64,000 bases of DNA, from NCBI RefSeq assembly GCF_000224145.3, contig NC_020179.2, positions 3,890,339-3,954,338 of the forward strand. The letters run 5' to 3'. The position numbers and the translations under genes were made by a program. This document shows positions 39,001 to 54,000 of the stretch, piece after piece (the stretch's first letter is position 1; the number at the start of each line of letters is the position of its first letter). Source of the stretch: Ciona intestinalis. Its lineage: Eukaryota; Chordata; Ascidiacea; Phlebobranchia; Cionidae. The notes under the pieces were generated by a model. The model was not told where the DNA came from and ran no database searches. It worked only from the letters and a program-made list of their open reading frames with translations.

Positions 39001-42000
39001 AGAGAGTTGTTAATTGTTAAAAACATGATTAGCCAACCAACCCAACTTGTTTCAGTGGCCTGTAAGAGAAGCTGCCATACGTGCGATAGGACTCATCTAT
39101 AAACAATACGTAACTTGCGAAGATGCTTCAAGGATCCATTGTAGAAGACTTCAATGGATTAGAGACGTTGTGTTGCAGGATTATTACACACCGCATAAAG
39201 ATGACTGGTATGTACATATGAACCTAACATGGCTATGCAAGGTATGAATGAAATGGGCATATGTGAATACTAAATAGCCAGGGTATGCCTAGTAATGGAC
39301 AAACTGGGAAATGGCATACATTTATATGGTAATTGGTAAAAATATGCCCTATGGCCTTGAAGTACCCTGGTTTCCAAGAAGATAAGTTGCATATGCTGGT
39401 ATAATCGTATTGTTATATGTATATATCAAATATGTAATAAGAGAATTGTGGTAGCAGGTACTGGTAGGTAATAATAAACTGTTTTATTCTGGCTGTCACA
39501 GTAGTGGTAGTGTCTTTGTATGTGTTTTTTTTAAATAATGTACAACTACATACAATCATCCAAGGGTCAAATTTGTTTGGGTTATGTCAAAATGTTGCTT
39601 GTGCTACCAGGCATATTGTAATTTATTTACACGTCAAAAAGATTATTTACCTTAGTACATGTCAAAATAAATAAAGTATCTTGGTCTAATCAGCTTGTAT
39701 TGTTTTCCTCTACAGGTGTTTGGTTGAACATGTGATGGTTACTTGTTTGGTTCCTTATGCTGTTCCTGATAGAAGGCGAATGACGTTATTGTTCGAGCTT
39801 TATGCTTCAATTGGCCGTTTTTCCATTCAGTATGTGTTTTTATATGTTATTATATATTTGTTGTTATAATATAGTATTCACTATTCGGTATGTGTTATTT
39901 TATGTTATTGTATAGCTTTTATATCGGATGTCATATTATAGTATTCACTATTTAGTATGTGTTATTATATAGCTTTTTAGCTTATATATTTGTTGTTATA
40001 ATATAGTATTCACTATTCAGTATGTGTTATCATATATTGTTACTATGTTACGGTATATATTATGTGTTGTTATGCGTTCTTATATGTGTTCAGGGGTACT
40101 TTGAAGCTTGGTGCTGCTACTATTATGAGCCCATGGGTGTGTTTAATGTTGTATGTATTTTGTCTTGTCAATTTAAAAGTGTGTTGGTCACCCTCAAAAA
40201 CTTTAACACCTACATGGTAACTCGGAAGCTGACACGACTGTCGTTTTTCAGCCATGCAATGATAAGACGCGTTACATTCATTCATTTATTGGTTTCAGTG
40301 ATTTTAATTGTGAACATGATTGACTGGTTCTAACATTTGCCTAACGTTCACTTTACCTTACAGAACTTTTGAAGAAATGCTGAAGAAGTCGCGTACTTTA
40401 CATTTAGCTTTGCGAAACATCGTTGCTGCATTTGATCTTACTAATGTAAGCAAGTTGAAATATTTAAAACCTAATTATCAGCGGAAGAAAGCAATTTTTA
40501 CAAACAAAAGTTTAGACTTTTATCAGTTTTTTAACTACTTTTATAATACTTTACTGTAACTGTAAGAGATATTTCACCTAACTAACATCATCAGTCTCAT
40601 ATTAAAACAAAATATCATTTGCATTCAAATGTTTTATTATATTAAATATTATATAAAAAAATATAGAAAAAATTACCTTATGTATTTTATTATTTTAAAG
40701 CTGTTTATTGAATTTAGGAAGAAGAAAAAAATCGGATAATTTGGTCCAAAATCGTTTTCTCAGCTGCCCAGTTAACTGGAACACCACAAGCCACCCATCA
40801 ACATTTGAAGAAATTCTTCCGGCATGCAGACCAAGATGTGAAAATCAAGCAGTGGTTGAAATATATTGTTTCTGACCATTATTCATGCAAGAAGGTAGCA
40901 GTGGCATTGGTAAGTGGGCATTTTACATACATTGAAAAACTTTTTTCTTGCAATTTTTCATCCAAAAAATTTAGTTTTGTGTTAAAGGTGTGTTTACCTA
41001 CCCTGCCTCCCTTGCATTTTAAAAAGTCTGGCGCCTATAAATAGTACCAAGTAAGCAGTTTGTAGTATTTTTTTAATTTAGTGAGCTTTTAATATCATGG
41101 TGTAGTTTCGCTATCCAACCAAAGGAAGTTGAAAACTTCTTCTTGCGTTCCCATCTCACTTAGTTGTTCACATAAGTCCCATATAGAACACCACGCGCCT
41201 TTACCATCATTGCCACCAATAGAATTCCTTCTATGTTGAATCCTCCACAGTTTAAAACACATCATTATTTTATCAGCCACCGTGTTATAACTATCATCAC
41301 TTGTAGCTAGTCTATGAACATTATGTAAGTCGACTCCCAGGAACAATGCAGTTGACACCCAACCATCTTGTAGGTCCCAACGCTGGGATAATCTGTATAA
41401 TAAAACTTAACATAGTACTGTGGGGTAAGATGGGATACCGATGGAACATAATATCTGATATTTCTTCATATTGTGTTTTTAACAATTAACAACAGTCTGT
41501 GGAAGTTGTAAGGATACTGTTATATTATTCTGTAAATATTCCTTGTTTACTACAATGGGATGAAGAAAGGGTATAAAAACATGTATAATTTTGGGCCTTT
41601 GCTAATACCGTAATTTATTTAAGAAGTTCTGCTGGTAGGTGAATTAGTTGCTCGTAGCTTAAGCCAGTAGGTGTTTTACTGTTTACCCCGAGGGTTTTTA
41701 ACAGTTATAGTATGTTGGTTCATTACTCCTTGTAAGCTTATATTTTTAACCATGGTTGTTTGACCATGGTTGATGGTTCAAGTGTTTAATGACATAGTTT
41801 AGTAAATATGTTACCAGCCTTGACACAATGTATAGGGCAATAAACCTTGCGTTCACTTATGTTTACCTGTTAAGTACTCGATCAGGTAGCTGGGACTTCA
41901 TCTTAATTTGCGCTGAGTTTTTCAAACACTTTGGTTCAGGAATTTTTGCCGGTAAAAACTTATGTACCGGGCATTGCAATGCTTCATTTTGGCTTTCTGT

Positions 42001-45000
42001 AATAATAGGTTTTAAACAAGATGCACACATCTTCTTAAGGTTACCACTTTTACCTTGGTCCCATAAAAAGTTTATCACAGGCACTGGCATTCCCAACTTA
42101 AATAACTGTTGAGTTAAATGTTTTGCTTGTTTGTTAACATTCTCCCATTTCAAATCAGCCAGCTCATTAATTGTCTCGCATTCTTCTCTCCATAAAATTA
42201 GTGAAAGTAGGAATTTATCAACTGCCGTTGAACTCGTGCAACATTTATCGATTTCTGTCGTACGGGCAAACTTTGCAAGTTCAGTATCCGATGATTTAAT
42301 TACTTTCCATAACAAACTGTTATCTCGTTTCGTGTGATTGTCTAAAACAGATTATTGTATTTTGTATAATATGTATTTACATTTATTATATATATTATAA
42401 TATATATGTATAAATTGTTCATAAATCTGTGTATTTTAAAATTTCGATAAAAATTAGGCTCACTTAAACAATAACAATAGGTTTTATTATCTTGTTGTGT
42501 TTACTTTATTTAAATTCATTTGGTCATTTGGATTATTTATACATGTATTTGTAAACCCACCGATACACATTGTCTGCGTGCTGCTTTTCTCTAAAATGTA
42601 CAAGTGTCTGTTGTCGTTTTGTTGCGTGTGCACTGTGCATCCAAGCAAGGTTACTTAAAACTATTTGCCAAAAAAATTTGTCAGTTTAGAAACTGCATGC
42701 AGAAGATGTTGTAGTTGTGTCCCTATGCAAACCTATAGGCTATAGTTTGTCAGCTTTGTTCACCTCTAAAGGAATATTGTATTTGTCTCCATCGTAGAAT
42801 AATCTTGGCAAGATTTTTATTGCTTAATTCGCAGTAACCATCATCTTGTATGTTGTATGGAAGTTGAATTGTGTCGCATTTACATTTTAATGCTACAACC
42901 TGATAAAAATATATTTTGTTACATCAAAAGTTACTAAGCCAGTGTATAACTATGGTCGAAATGTCGGTACGCAAATAAATGCAAGAAAAGTGGTTTACAA
43001 AGCAGGTGTAATGGCAGCAGCAGTATATAAAGTGTATTGATCAACAGTTTGTTCTATTGTTATTAACGGTTGGCAATAACTTACATTGTTAATTGGTCGT
43101 CTGAGTAGAGTATTTGGAAAGTTAAGCTTGATATTGTAGTGAATCTTTTTACTTTCATACACTCCCTTTATTTCAAACTTCACTGCTTGTTCAGTGTCGG
43201 TAGAATTGATGTTGAATTTCTTGTTCAAACGTATGTTGTCTCTAGCAATATAAATATAATAGGTTTGCCAACTTTTTCGATGTTATTTAATTTTCAATTG
43301 TAAATGCATTTTGTTTTGGCTCTACACATTTCTACGTATAGGCTGTAGATTATCTGTAATTTAGAGTAATTTAGACCCCTATGGGTTGCTGTTTATGACT
43401 TTGTGTAGCTCTTGCTTTATCTTTCATTGAAATGCAGTTTGTATTGGCTCAACATATTTCTATGTATATGGTTAGACTGTAGATTATGTGTGATCATACC
43501 TTGTAAACAACGAGTTGTTTTTTGGATCCAGAATATCTGCAAGTGTAAGTTTGTATGGTTTGCCCCATACTGTAACCATCACGCACCCCCATATGAAGTA
43601 ATCAGCAGACAGAGAACCTTTCTCCTCTTCTATGGTTTCTGTTATCTCAATAGGAACCTTTAACCCTGGTGGCATTTCTGCTTTGATTTTTGGGTTGTTT
43701 GTAAAAGGAATTACAATTGTTTTCCTTGTAACGCCAGGAAGGTGTATGGAAGTTCGGAACTTTGGCGACAACAATATTTTTGATAAGTTTTTATTCCCAC
43801 CACTGTTGTGTAGGTTTGTTCTTTCTTTCTTAAACAAAACATTATCAGAGTTTCTTCTTGTCATACTTGGATTAGCATTAGTCGCGCACTGCAGTGTATG
43901 TGTTAACTGCACACCAGCTTGACAAGTTTTCTTCATATTTGAACTAAAAGATACGTAACATGTTGTTGGCTTTCCTGTTAAGTTAATCAAGCAATCATCC
44001 GCCACACAAACCCCATGTCCTGATGATTTCAATCCACTTGCTTTAGAAACATCTTTATGTAAATCATACTCAACAGCAGTGACAACATTATCTTCATTAT
44101 TTTCCCCCATTTTCACGACCAATTTATCCAAAACATCTTGGTACTCATTGCTCCCCACACTTATTGTTCTAGATGTTTTAGAGTAGTGACTCTTTTCGAA
44201 TTTTACTTTTCCACACTTGGTACCGACCCCTGACCAGTTTATCGTGTCTTTACTGGCTTTAACATGACCTTGATCATGAGCAAACCTTATTACTTCTTCT
44301 CCAATATCCACAACTACATTATCAGCCATTTTCAAACACTGTATATCAAGTCAGTATTCATGTGTTATACCCATTCTGGATTTGGTGCTGGAAACAAATA
44401 ACTGACAAAAGTCAACTCCAAATTGTATAATATTAGAGAATAGAGATATATTTCACCAAAATGGCATCGTCAGTCCTTTACTTAAATAAAATCCAGTAAT
44501 ATAATAATACTAATTCAGTACAAATCCTGTTTGTCTACTACTAAGTTGTGCTGATACTGCAAACCCTAACCAAGCTTCAAAGTTTTTCAATACAAACCAC
44601 TTGACCAGTTATAGTCTGCTATTTATTGTTAAAAAGCGAGTGAGTTACTCCAAGTGAGCCCACTCCATCACCACCCACGGTGCTTCCTTTTTCTACACGA
44701 GTGAATGTTTGTTTAGTGGCTTTGCTTTAATTTTTTTCTGCTGCGGCGGCGACGATACATTGTGCTGTTGAATCCACTTAACTGCTTGAAATGTTAAACA
44801 TTAATCGTTTGAAATATCGATTGGTCAAATATAACATGGTTTGATTCTTAGATAAATATTTGAAAAAATATTATTATGAAATGCAACAGATTTTAATATC
44901 TGTTTGTATTCAAGTCAACAAAAACTTTTCATAATTCTCTTTTTAATTTTCTACCAAATAATAAATAAATGTATTTTAACAAATTATTAAATAGTGGCTA

Positions 45001-48000
45001 TTTTTATATAACAATGTAATAAATTAATAAACATCAAAAATAGCTTTTAATTAAATATTCTTCATACACAGAGAGATTTACTGAAAAAAATTGAAGATGA
45101 TGGCTTGGCGAAAGGTGCACGTAGCACTGCTCAACAATTACTACAACGTTGTTCTATATTGCCAATTCTTGTGGACCAAGAATCTCTCAAGTAAGCCGTT
45201 CAAATTATCCTCACATTTGACCCATATATATAAACATTAGCATGCCTTGTAGCAGAAGTAACAAAATATTAACACATATAGTAGGGTGGGGGGAGATGGG
45301 ACACCTTTTTATTCTAATTTATAGTCCTATTTGTTAATAAACAAAGAATATTCAAAGAATTATAAAACCGTATCCTCACGACTCTCATAGACCATTGTTA
45401 ATTGTTTAAAACACGATAAGGATATTTGGTTGTTATGTGCTAAAGTTGTCCCATCTTCCCGCATCCTACTATATATATGAAATAAAAACATTTACTTGTT
45501 ATCTTCATATTCATATTTTATATATATTTAAGTTACGCCGGGTTTAGCCCCTTACCCTAAGCTGTAGGACCTAACCCACGTACATTAGAATTACAAATGG
45601 TTACAACATCAAACTCATATTATCTTATTCTTCACAGAATATTGTTTGAGTTGGTGAAGGAATCCTTGGATGGAATATCCATTGTTGATGAACTGAATGG
45701 TGGTAGTGCACAAGCAAAGGCCATGGATCTACTACAGGTACGGAGCTTATTGTGTTTCCCCTGTATGTAGACCAGCATTTATTACAACACAACAGTAGTA
45801 TGTGTTGTGTTGGAAATTTGGATTCGGAAGAAAGTATAAGATAAGAAGGGAACTATATACATATATATGCATGCATGCAATGGCCCAACCAGGGGGTTTT
45901 TGGGTTAGGGGTTAGGGGATAAATACCATATTGGTTAATGTACATGTATGCAACAACATATACATGTATGCAACAACATATACATGTATGCAACAACATA
46001 TACATGTATATATCCATATACAATATGCATTCATACACATATACCATATAAACATATACCTCATATTCTTCTTCTTTATGTTCCAGCATCTCTCGGGTTG
46101 CTCCCCTCAACTCTTCTCATCCTCCGAATGCTTCGTTGATCTGATGGGTTTCATCCGTCGCACTGATGATGAAATCGTCGTCCATAAAGCTCTCCTGATC
46201 CTCAAGAACACCGGATTCATCATTGAGGAAAAATTCCCTGAAATTCGCTCGTAAGTCGTCATGTTCTGGATGATGTATCCTTATATTAATCTTAAGTTGT
46301 ATTGTAACTGCATGAATCAAGCTACTTTTACTTTCTATTCTATATATATATATATAGATAGAAAGTAAATATATATATAGTGGTCCTTGTCAAGGGCCAG
46401 AGATTTAGACCAGAACATGCACAATATCCCAACGGGCAGGCTGTTTATATATGTGGTTCATGTAACTGGTTTCACTCTATCTCGGGCACCTTTTAATTTA
46501 AACTAAATCTCAATTAAAACTTTTAGCAGCTCATTAGAGAAGGGTAAGCATTTAAAATCATAAGCTGTTCTGTTTGAATGTAACAGGCCAACTAGAGCCC
46601 AGGTCCCTAGCCATGCCGGATTCCACAGCATAGGACCACACCTATATCATATAGCAACTACTGTTAGTTTTACTATGAGTAGTTTATTAAAACTATTTTC
46701 AAATGTGCAGAGTTCTTATACCTGAGTTGAAAAGTAAAGCAAAGTCTGGCCCTGCACAACACGCAAAACACGCAGTGTTGACCATCAACCAGTTTACTTC
46801 TGTGAAGGAAAGTCCATTGATGCAGGTGAGTTGTTTAAACTTGTTTTTTTTTCATAAGTTACAACGTATTTATAAGTTACAACATTAAATAAGTGATTTC
46901 AAGAATATCTCCAAAGACTCCATGCAAGTTTCATGAATCTAACCCTGATCTGGTGCTCATATGGCGGAACGATTATTTTTTTAAATAATTACGGTCAGCT
47001 TCTGGTGCTACGAAAATTTCAAGACCAACCAAGTATAAAATAAATGATACATATTTGGCCCGAATGACATTTTCAGTCTCTTTAATAGAACTCAATGCCC
47101 AATCTAATACAGTAAGATAATGTTCACATTTCACCCTACAGGTGTTTGAATACTGCAAGGGTATTGCCTGTACCGAAGGTATAGGTTATTCGGAGATGCA
47201 AACTGCCCTGACATCTATCGGATGTATTGCGGAAGTTATACCCGCGGCATTTCCTGGACAATTGCGATACTTTATTGCTTCTGTGGTTGTTAAACAGGTA
47301 AGTTCTTCGACACTATATATCTATACTGTATTATATCTTATTTTATATGTAGTGTACATTTATTTAAACTTACATAAAGCTATCTGGGTGTTGGGGGAAT
47401 GGAGCAAATTCAGAATCCCAAGTACTCGACAGGGACCTCACCCACATAGGAAAGAACAGAACCTATATTTTGTTGATTGTTCCAGCGGTCATATTTATCT
47501 ATGTGTGTTATTGTCTAGATTTAGCTAATTACTCAATGCTGTTATTGTGTCAGGCATGTCGTAGTTTATTAATAATACCCTTAATACCCTATCTATATAT
47601 TAGTTCATATAAGCCAACCACTACGTTCATGTTTAATTCAGATTTTAATTAAGGCATCAACCATATAACAGTGATATATTACCAATATTTTTTGTAGGTA
47701 TGCTTTAAAATTACAAACAGTTTTATTATTTATCTTGTTTCATTTGTATTAACCTGTTACAAATCACTGACACAGGTTATAATGAAGACTGGTAACAAGA
47801 GTGATACTGCATCAACAAAGGGGAGAAAGAAGGAACAAACTTGGTGTGAGAAAGTGGAAATATCAAGTGAATCTAAAGCTAAGGTTGGATATGTTGGTTA
47901 CTTGGTTACGCTGGTGCTGATTGTGGGGATTGAAGGGATACATTGCCCTTGTTAAAATCATGGTGTTCCTGAAGGCTACAGGCCCTGTATTTTTTATAAT

Positions 48001-51000
48001 TTTGTCTTGATTATCATTTGTGTAATTTAAAGGCATTTAAAAAATATGAGATAAATGTTTTGGCATACCCTGATATTTTGAAAGTGCTCTGCCTGTAGCT
48101 GGTGATGAAAATGTTTCCTAGTTCTCCATTCTAGGTGGGTAAGGCGGTCCTTGTCGAGGACCTGGGTTTTAGGCTAAATTTGACACATTAGCCCAAAGCT
48201 TGCACCAGAGGATAAATAAATTAAATTGGTTCATTCATTATACTTTTAATAGTAGTTGTCCATTGGATTTAGGCCAAATTTGGCTCAATTCCCCTCAAGA
48301 CGTTGCTTGCATTTAAAGATAAATCAGTTAAATTGATTTATTCATTAAACTTCAACACACTACAGATAGCAGGTATGAAGTGTATGGTTCGGTGGTTACG
48401 AGGGTTGAGCTCCAATGATACTGAGGGCTGTTGTGGTAAAACATTAAGATTGTTACAACATATGCTGCATAATGATGGTGACCTTATGAAGTGCGGGAAC
48501 ATATCAAAGGTAGGATGGGTATATAGACATAATACTTACCTGGAGTTCATTATACCAGATGTTAATAATCTGGGTCTCCATATAGTATCACTATTCACTA
48601 GTATCAGGTTATTTAGAAAATATTTGGAAAAGTTTTGATTGAAAAAGTTAAAAAGTTATAGAAAAAGTTGTGCTTTAATTTAATGGGTTATTGACACTTA
48701 TTAACTTATTATCATGCTAACCCAAAATACACATTGTCTTCTGCATTTAACTTTCATAAAATTTATTGCAAGCATATATTACAGTAGTGGAAAAAACTGA
48801 CTTTGTTTAAAAGTGGAAACATTTCTGACACGCCCTAATAACCATAGTCAACAGAAAACTATTCTCAGAAAATATTAATATTTAACTACAATAATGGTTT
48901 TCATGTATTTCGTATTTGCCATTCTAACACAATGTACATATTGTAATGGGTTTCCTATTATGATGAATGTCTCAAATTAACCGTAATGCCTTTAATAGCT
49001 GTTTTGTGGAAGGACTGTCCACATACTGACATATTTACTGTTATAAATAGCCCAATTTTAATTTTTCAAAGTATCAGAGCTTTTAATTTGTTATCAAAGT
49101 TTGATTCTTGGAACATTGCTTCTTTTTTTACATAGGTCTTACGACGACACCCGCAGCAAACTTTTGTGCACACTTTATTATTAAAACCCAAATATTACAC
49201 TACCCACGCTGAAAGTTTTTCTAAATACTGCTAATTAATGACAGCACCCCTTCACTCCATGACCAGATTAAGCATGTCTTCCAGCTTTGGCGCTGAACTT
49301 TATAAATGCTGGTAGACAGACATGTGTTTCTATAAAACAATTTGGTTCCAGTGTTTAGTAATTAATGTAGTGCAGAAAATCTAGGCCTGCCACCCCAGGT
49401 TTGGCACCTGTCCCTCCCTTTATATTGATTATACCTTTTTACATTCTATGTGGGTAAGGCCCTGTCGTGGATCTGGGATTTCAGTGAAATTTGGCCCATT
49501 ACCCCAACACCCAGGAACCTCGTCGTTTGTGCAACTAGTGTAACTCCTTATATTAATATTTAAAAACATTGCATTGTTTTAGGCTGATATGTCCCATCTT
49601 CGGCTACAAGCTGCCAGATGTGTGTTAAAGATAGCTGGTATAAAGGAATACAGAAACATACTTAAACCTGTCGTACACCAGGAACTAGCCATGCTTATCA
49701 ATGTAAGATTTTTATTGCATTTGTTTTATAGACATTGCTAATGGTATAACGTTATGTTTAAAATTAATTTCATAGTTTATTACACAATATTAGTCATATT
49801 AGTGCTGCAAGGTTATAATACAGGTTATTATTTAATTTTCAATACTATTATATTTTAAAATGTTCATTATTTCTCACTGGTACCTACTGTATCATTTTCT
49901 TTAGAAAAAAGTCGGTTGTTCGTGTTAAAAATTAAGTTGAAAGTGTGGAGCCAGCAGAATCTGGTAAATTCCAAATTGCACATAACAACATGTTTAAACT
50001 AGAGCAACAATTTATTTTATAATGTGCTTTATGATAAGGTAATGAATTATCAAAGAATTTCTTGTCATTTAACGCACATTATTTATGTTCCAGGATCCTG
50101 TTTTAGAAGTTCGGAAAATCTTCTTAAACAAATTATACTGCGCGGTGTTTCGGCTGCAAATCAGTCTTTCTTTTCTTGCCCTCTTCTCGTTTGTATCTCA
50201 GGTATTTGGTTACTTTTACTAACAGGCATAATAAATAATCTTTTAACTGCTTATCTAGTAGGGAAAACTTAGTATATTTTTAATTCGAAAAACAAACTAA
50301 ATAAATATGAATATTGAAATTAAATTTTTAATGTGATTGAATCTAAAAATGTACAGTCTGAAAAGTGTTTTTTCAATTCAAAATACATTATGTTTTTCAT
50401 ACCAGATAAGCCATTGAAAGAGTATTTATATCCCAGGTTTTCACATGATTCGTGCAATACATATCTAAGTTGTGAATGTAGTTTTTATATTGTGTATTTG
50501 GGTAGGGTTACATTCTATTGTAATGTGTTATTTCTTTACTTAAATAAATTGCAGTATTATTTAGTTCAATATTACTGATATTGAAACTTTATTTCGTATA
50601 AGTTATTGGGGTAAGGCAGTAAATTTGTTTCCACTTTTTGCCTGATTTGGTTTATTTATTAACAACAAACCTTATTGTTACATCACACAGGAAACTGTGA
50701 AAGTACAAAGAGAACATGGAGCGTCGCTTTATAATAAAATTATCACCAGATTCCGGGATTTGAAAAAACAAGCAATAATGAGAAATCGTAAGTGGCAATA
50801 GTGGATAAATAAGTGAAATTATTTTGTATGTTTAGTAACGGTAACGAAAGTCGAAGTACTAGCAGTAAAAAAGTGGTTACATCACGCTTATTGCGGTAAT
50901 CTGTTCGAATAAAAGACTGATAAGTCAGGGAAACGTACTTTAATTTTGGCTATGAAGTTTTCGTAAAACCAGATCCTAACTATTTGTTTACACAAGAATC

Positions 51001-54000
51001 GTCCTGCTATATGGGCACCAGATCAGGGTCAGATTCGCAGAATATATTAATGTTATGTTATGTTGTTTTAACACGCTTTTTATTTATTACTCTGATTTCA
51101 ACATTGGATATTATTCTCCTCACAGTAATGAACCCGGTGATGCCGGAAGACATGTTGCCTTACCTCATATATCTCATGGCTAATGATCCCGACTTTGTGG
51201 AAGGAATATCGAGGAAAAGTCTCGCAAGAATTAAAGAGTAATTAACTAATTAACTATCTGTATGTTTTTGACATTACTTTATAATTTCTCGCACCATAAT
51301 CTGCATGTTAGAATAAAAAAAAAACTGTAAAAAAATAACAGCTTTTCGAGGAAAAGTCTCGCAAGAATTAAAGAGTAATTAACTAATTAACTATCTGTAT
51401 GTTTTTGACATTACTGAATAATTTCTCGCACTATAACGTGCGTGTTAGAATAAAAAAATAAAAAACTGTAAAAAAATAACAGCTTTTCGAGGAAAAGTCT
51501 CGTAAGAATTAAAGAGTAATTAACTATCTGTATGCTTTTGACATTACTGAATAATTTCTTGCACTTTACTTTATGTCTTAGAATGAAAAAAACTGTAAAA
51601 AATAACAGCTTTTAAGACCTGACTAGATCCACTTTTTCTATTCTATATTGACGTGTGAGTATGCTATGGGTATTAGGGTTTTGGGCTAAACTTGGTGCAG
51701 AATACCAGTTTGTTTTAATAGGCAACATTTTTAAGAATTATCACCTGCTATAACTACAGTCAGATCACAAATACAACTGATAAAAATCATTGGGTGATCT
51801 TTTTTTGTTATCTTCGTCTTCTTCCTCCAGTTGCATCCACTTCATCCTTGATCCTCTGCTGGCCAAAGGACATCCTGAGAGCTTCGGATTCGTGATGCGA
51901 TTTGCCGCCAATGTGAAGCGAAGCCGTAACGCAGAGGAACCNNNNNNNNNNNNNNNNNNNNNNNNNNNNNNNNNNNNNNNNNNNNNNNNNNCTGTGAATG
52001 TATGTAAGGTATTTCGGTTGGATTACATTCCGTTGTGAAGGACTTATTAAGATTTAGCTTTCAGCATTGTTTGGTTTCTTTATTAACGACAAACCTTATT
52101 GTTACATCACACAGGAAACTGTGAAGGTACAAAGAGAACATGGAGCGTCGCTTTATAATAAAATTATCACCAGATTCCGGGATTTGAAAAAACAAGCAAT
52201 AATGAGAAATCGTAAGTAGTCACACTTAATAAACAAATGAAATTATTTTGTATGTTTAGTCACGGTAACGAAGATCGAAGTACTAGCAGTAAAAAGTGGT
52301 TACATCACGCTTATTGCGGTAATCTGTTCGAATAAAAGACTGATAAGTCAGGGAAACGTACTTTAATTTTGGCTATGAAGTTTTCGTAAAACCAGATCCT
52401 AACTATTTGTTTACACAAGAATCGTCCTGCTATATGAGCACCAGATCAGGGTCAGATTCGCAGAATATATTAATGTTATGTTATGTTGTTTTAACACGCT
52501 TTTTATTTATTACTCTGATTTCAACGTTGAATATTATTCTCCTCACAGTAATGAACCCGGTGATGCCGGAAGACATGTTGCCTTACCTCATATATCTCAT
52601 GGCTAATGATCCTGACTTTGTGGAAGGAATATCGAGGAAAAGTCTCGCAAGAATTAAAGAGTAATTAACTATCTGTTTGTTTTTGACATTACTTTATAAT
52701 TTCTCGCACTATAACCTGCGTGTTAGAATAAAAAAAAAACTGTAAAAAAATAACAGCTTTTCGAAGAAAAGTCTCGCAAGAATTAAAGAGTAATTGACTA
52801 ATTAACTATCTGTATGTTTTTGACATTACTGAATAATTTCTCGCACTTTACTTTATGTCTTAGAATGAAAAAAACTGTAAAAAATAACAGCTTTTATTTC
52901 CTGACTAGATCCACTTTTTCTATTCTATATTGACGTGTGAGTATGCTATGGGTATTAGGGTTTTGGGCTAAACTTGGTGCAGAATACCAGTTTGTTTTAA
53001 TAGGCAACATTTTTAAGAATTATCACCTGCTATAACTACAGTCAGATCACAAATACAACTGATAAAAATCATTGGGTGATCTTTTTATCTTCGTCTTCTT
53101 CCTCCAGTTGCATCCACTTCATTCTTGATCCTCTGCTGGCCAAAGGACATCCTGAGAGCTTCGGATTCGTGATGCGATTTGCCGCCAATGTGAAGCGAAG
53201 CCGTAACGCAGAGGAACCTGATGATGTACAGAGAAATGAGGTCATAATGCCAATTTTGATATTTGATGATGTCATCATTTAATTTATTAGATTTTTATTT
53301 TAATCTAGTGTGAAATTTTTTTTTAAAAATAGCAGAAGTTTTATTTAGAGACTTTTTGTCTGCTGTCTGGTGAGGCTTTAATAACGTGTGTTTATGTCAA
53401 ACATCATGTTTGGGTAGTTGGCCAAAGTTGCCATATACCCCAGGTCCTTGACAATAACCTTACTAATATAGAATGGTAGATAAAACGTTGGTAATAAGGT
53501 TGTTTTAATGATTATTTTTTTACCAGAAGATCAATTTCAAATTAACATTTCTAGTAACAGGTTTCGAATTCATTCAATCTTTGCTGCCTAAAGAAAATAC
53601 ATGAGATTGAACTTGTCCTATATTTGTTTACAGAACATATACGCTGTGTGCGATCTTATTATTCAACATGTTCTTAAAAGATCTGGACAACTGGCTGTGG
53701 CAATATTGGACCCTCCTGAAAGCTCCATTATACGTTATATACCTTCTGCACTTTACACAACGGTATTTTTAAGTTTTAGTCTAATGTTTAATGAACTAAG
53801 CAGTAAATACATTGTGGTAACAGGCAAACTTTAACATAAATCTAAGTTCCCTTGAAATGCTTTGCAGCAGAACCTTACCATACAAAATAAAATGAAATGG
53901 CGAAGTACACATGAGTCATGAACCAATAATAGTATCAGTATCGGGCATTGAACCCGGTATCCTTTAGTTATGATGCAAGCGCCTAAGCATTGAGCCACGG

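Noticed and set aside
43632-43922. 96-residue plus-strand frame with hydrophobic stretch
   Set aside because: Antisense shadow of exon 1 of the nested death-domain gene.
53069-53278. 69-residue minus-strand frame
   Set aside because: Shadow of a PDS5 exon.
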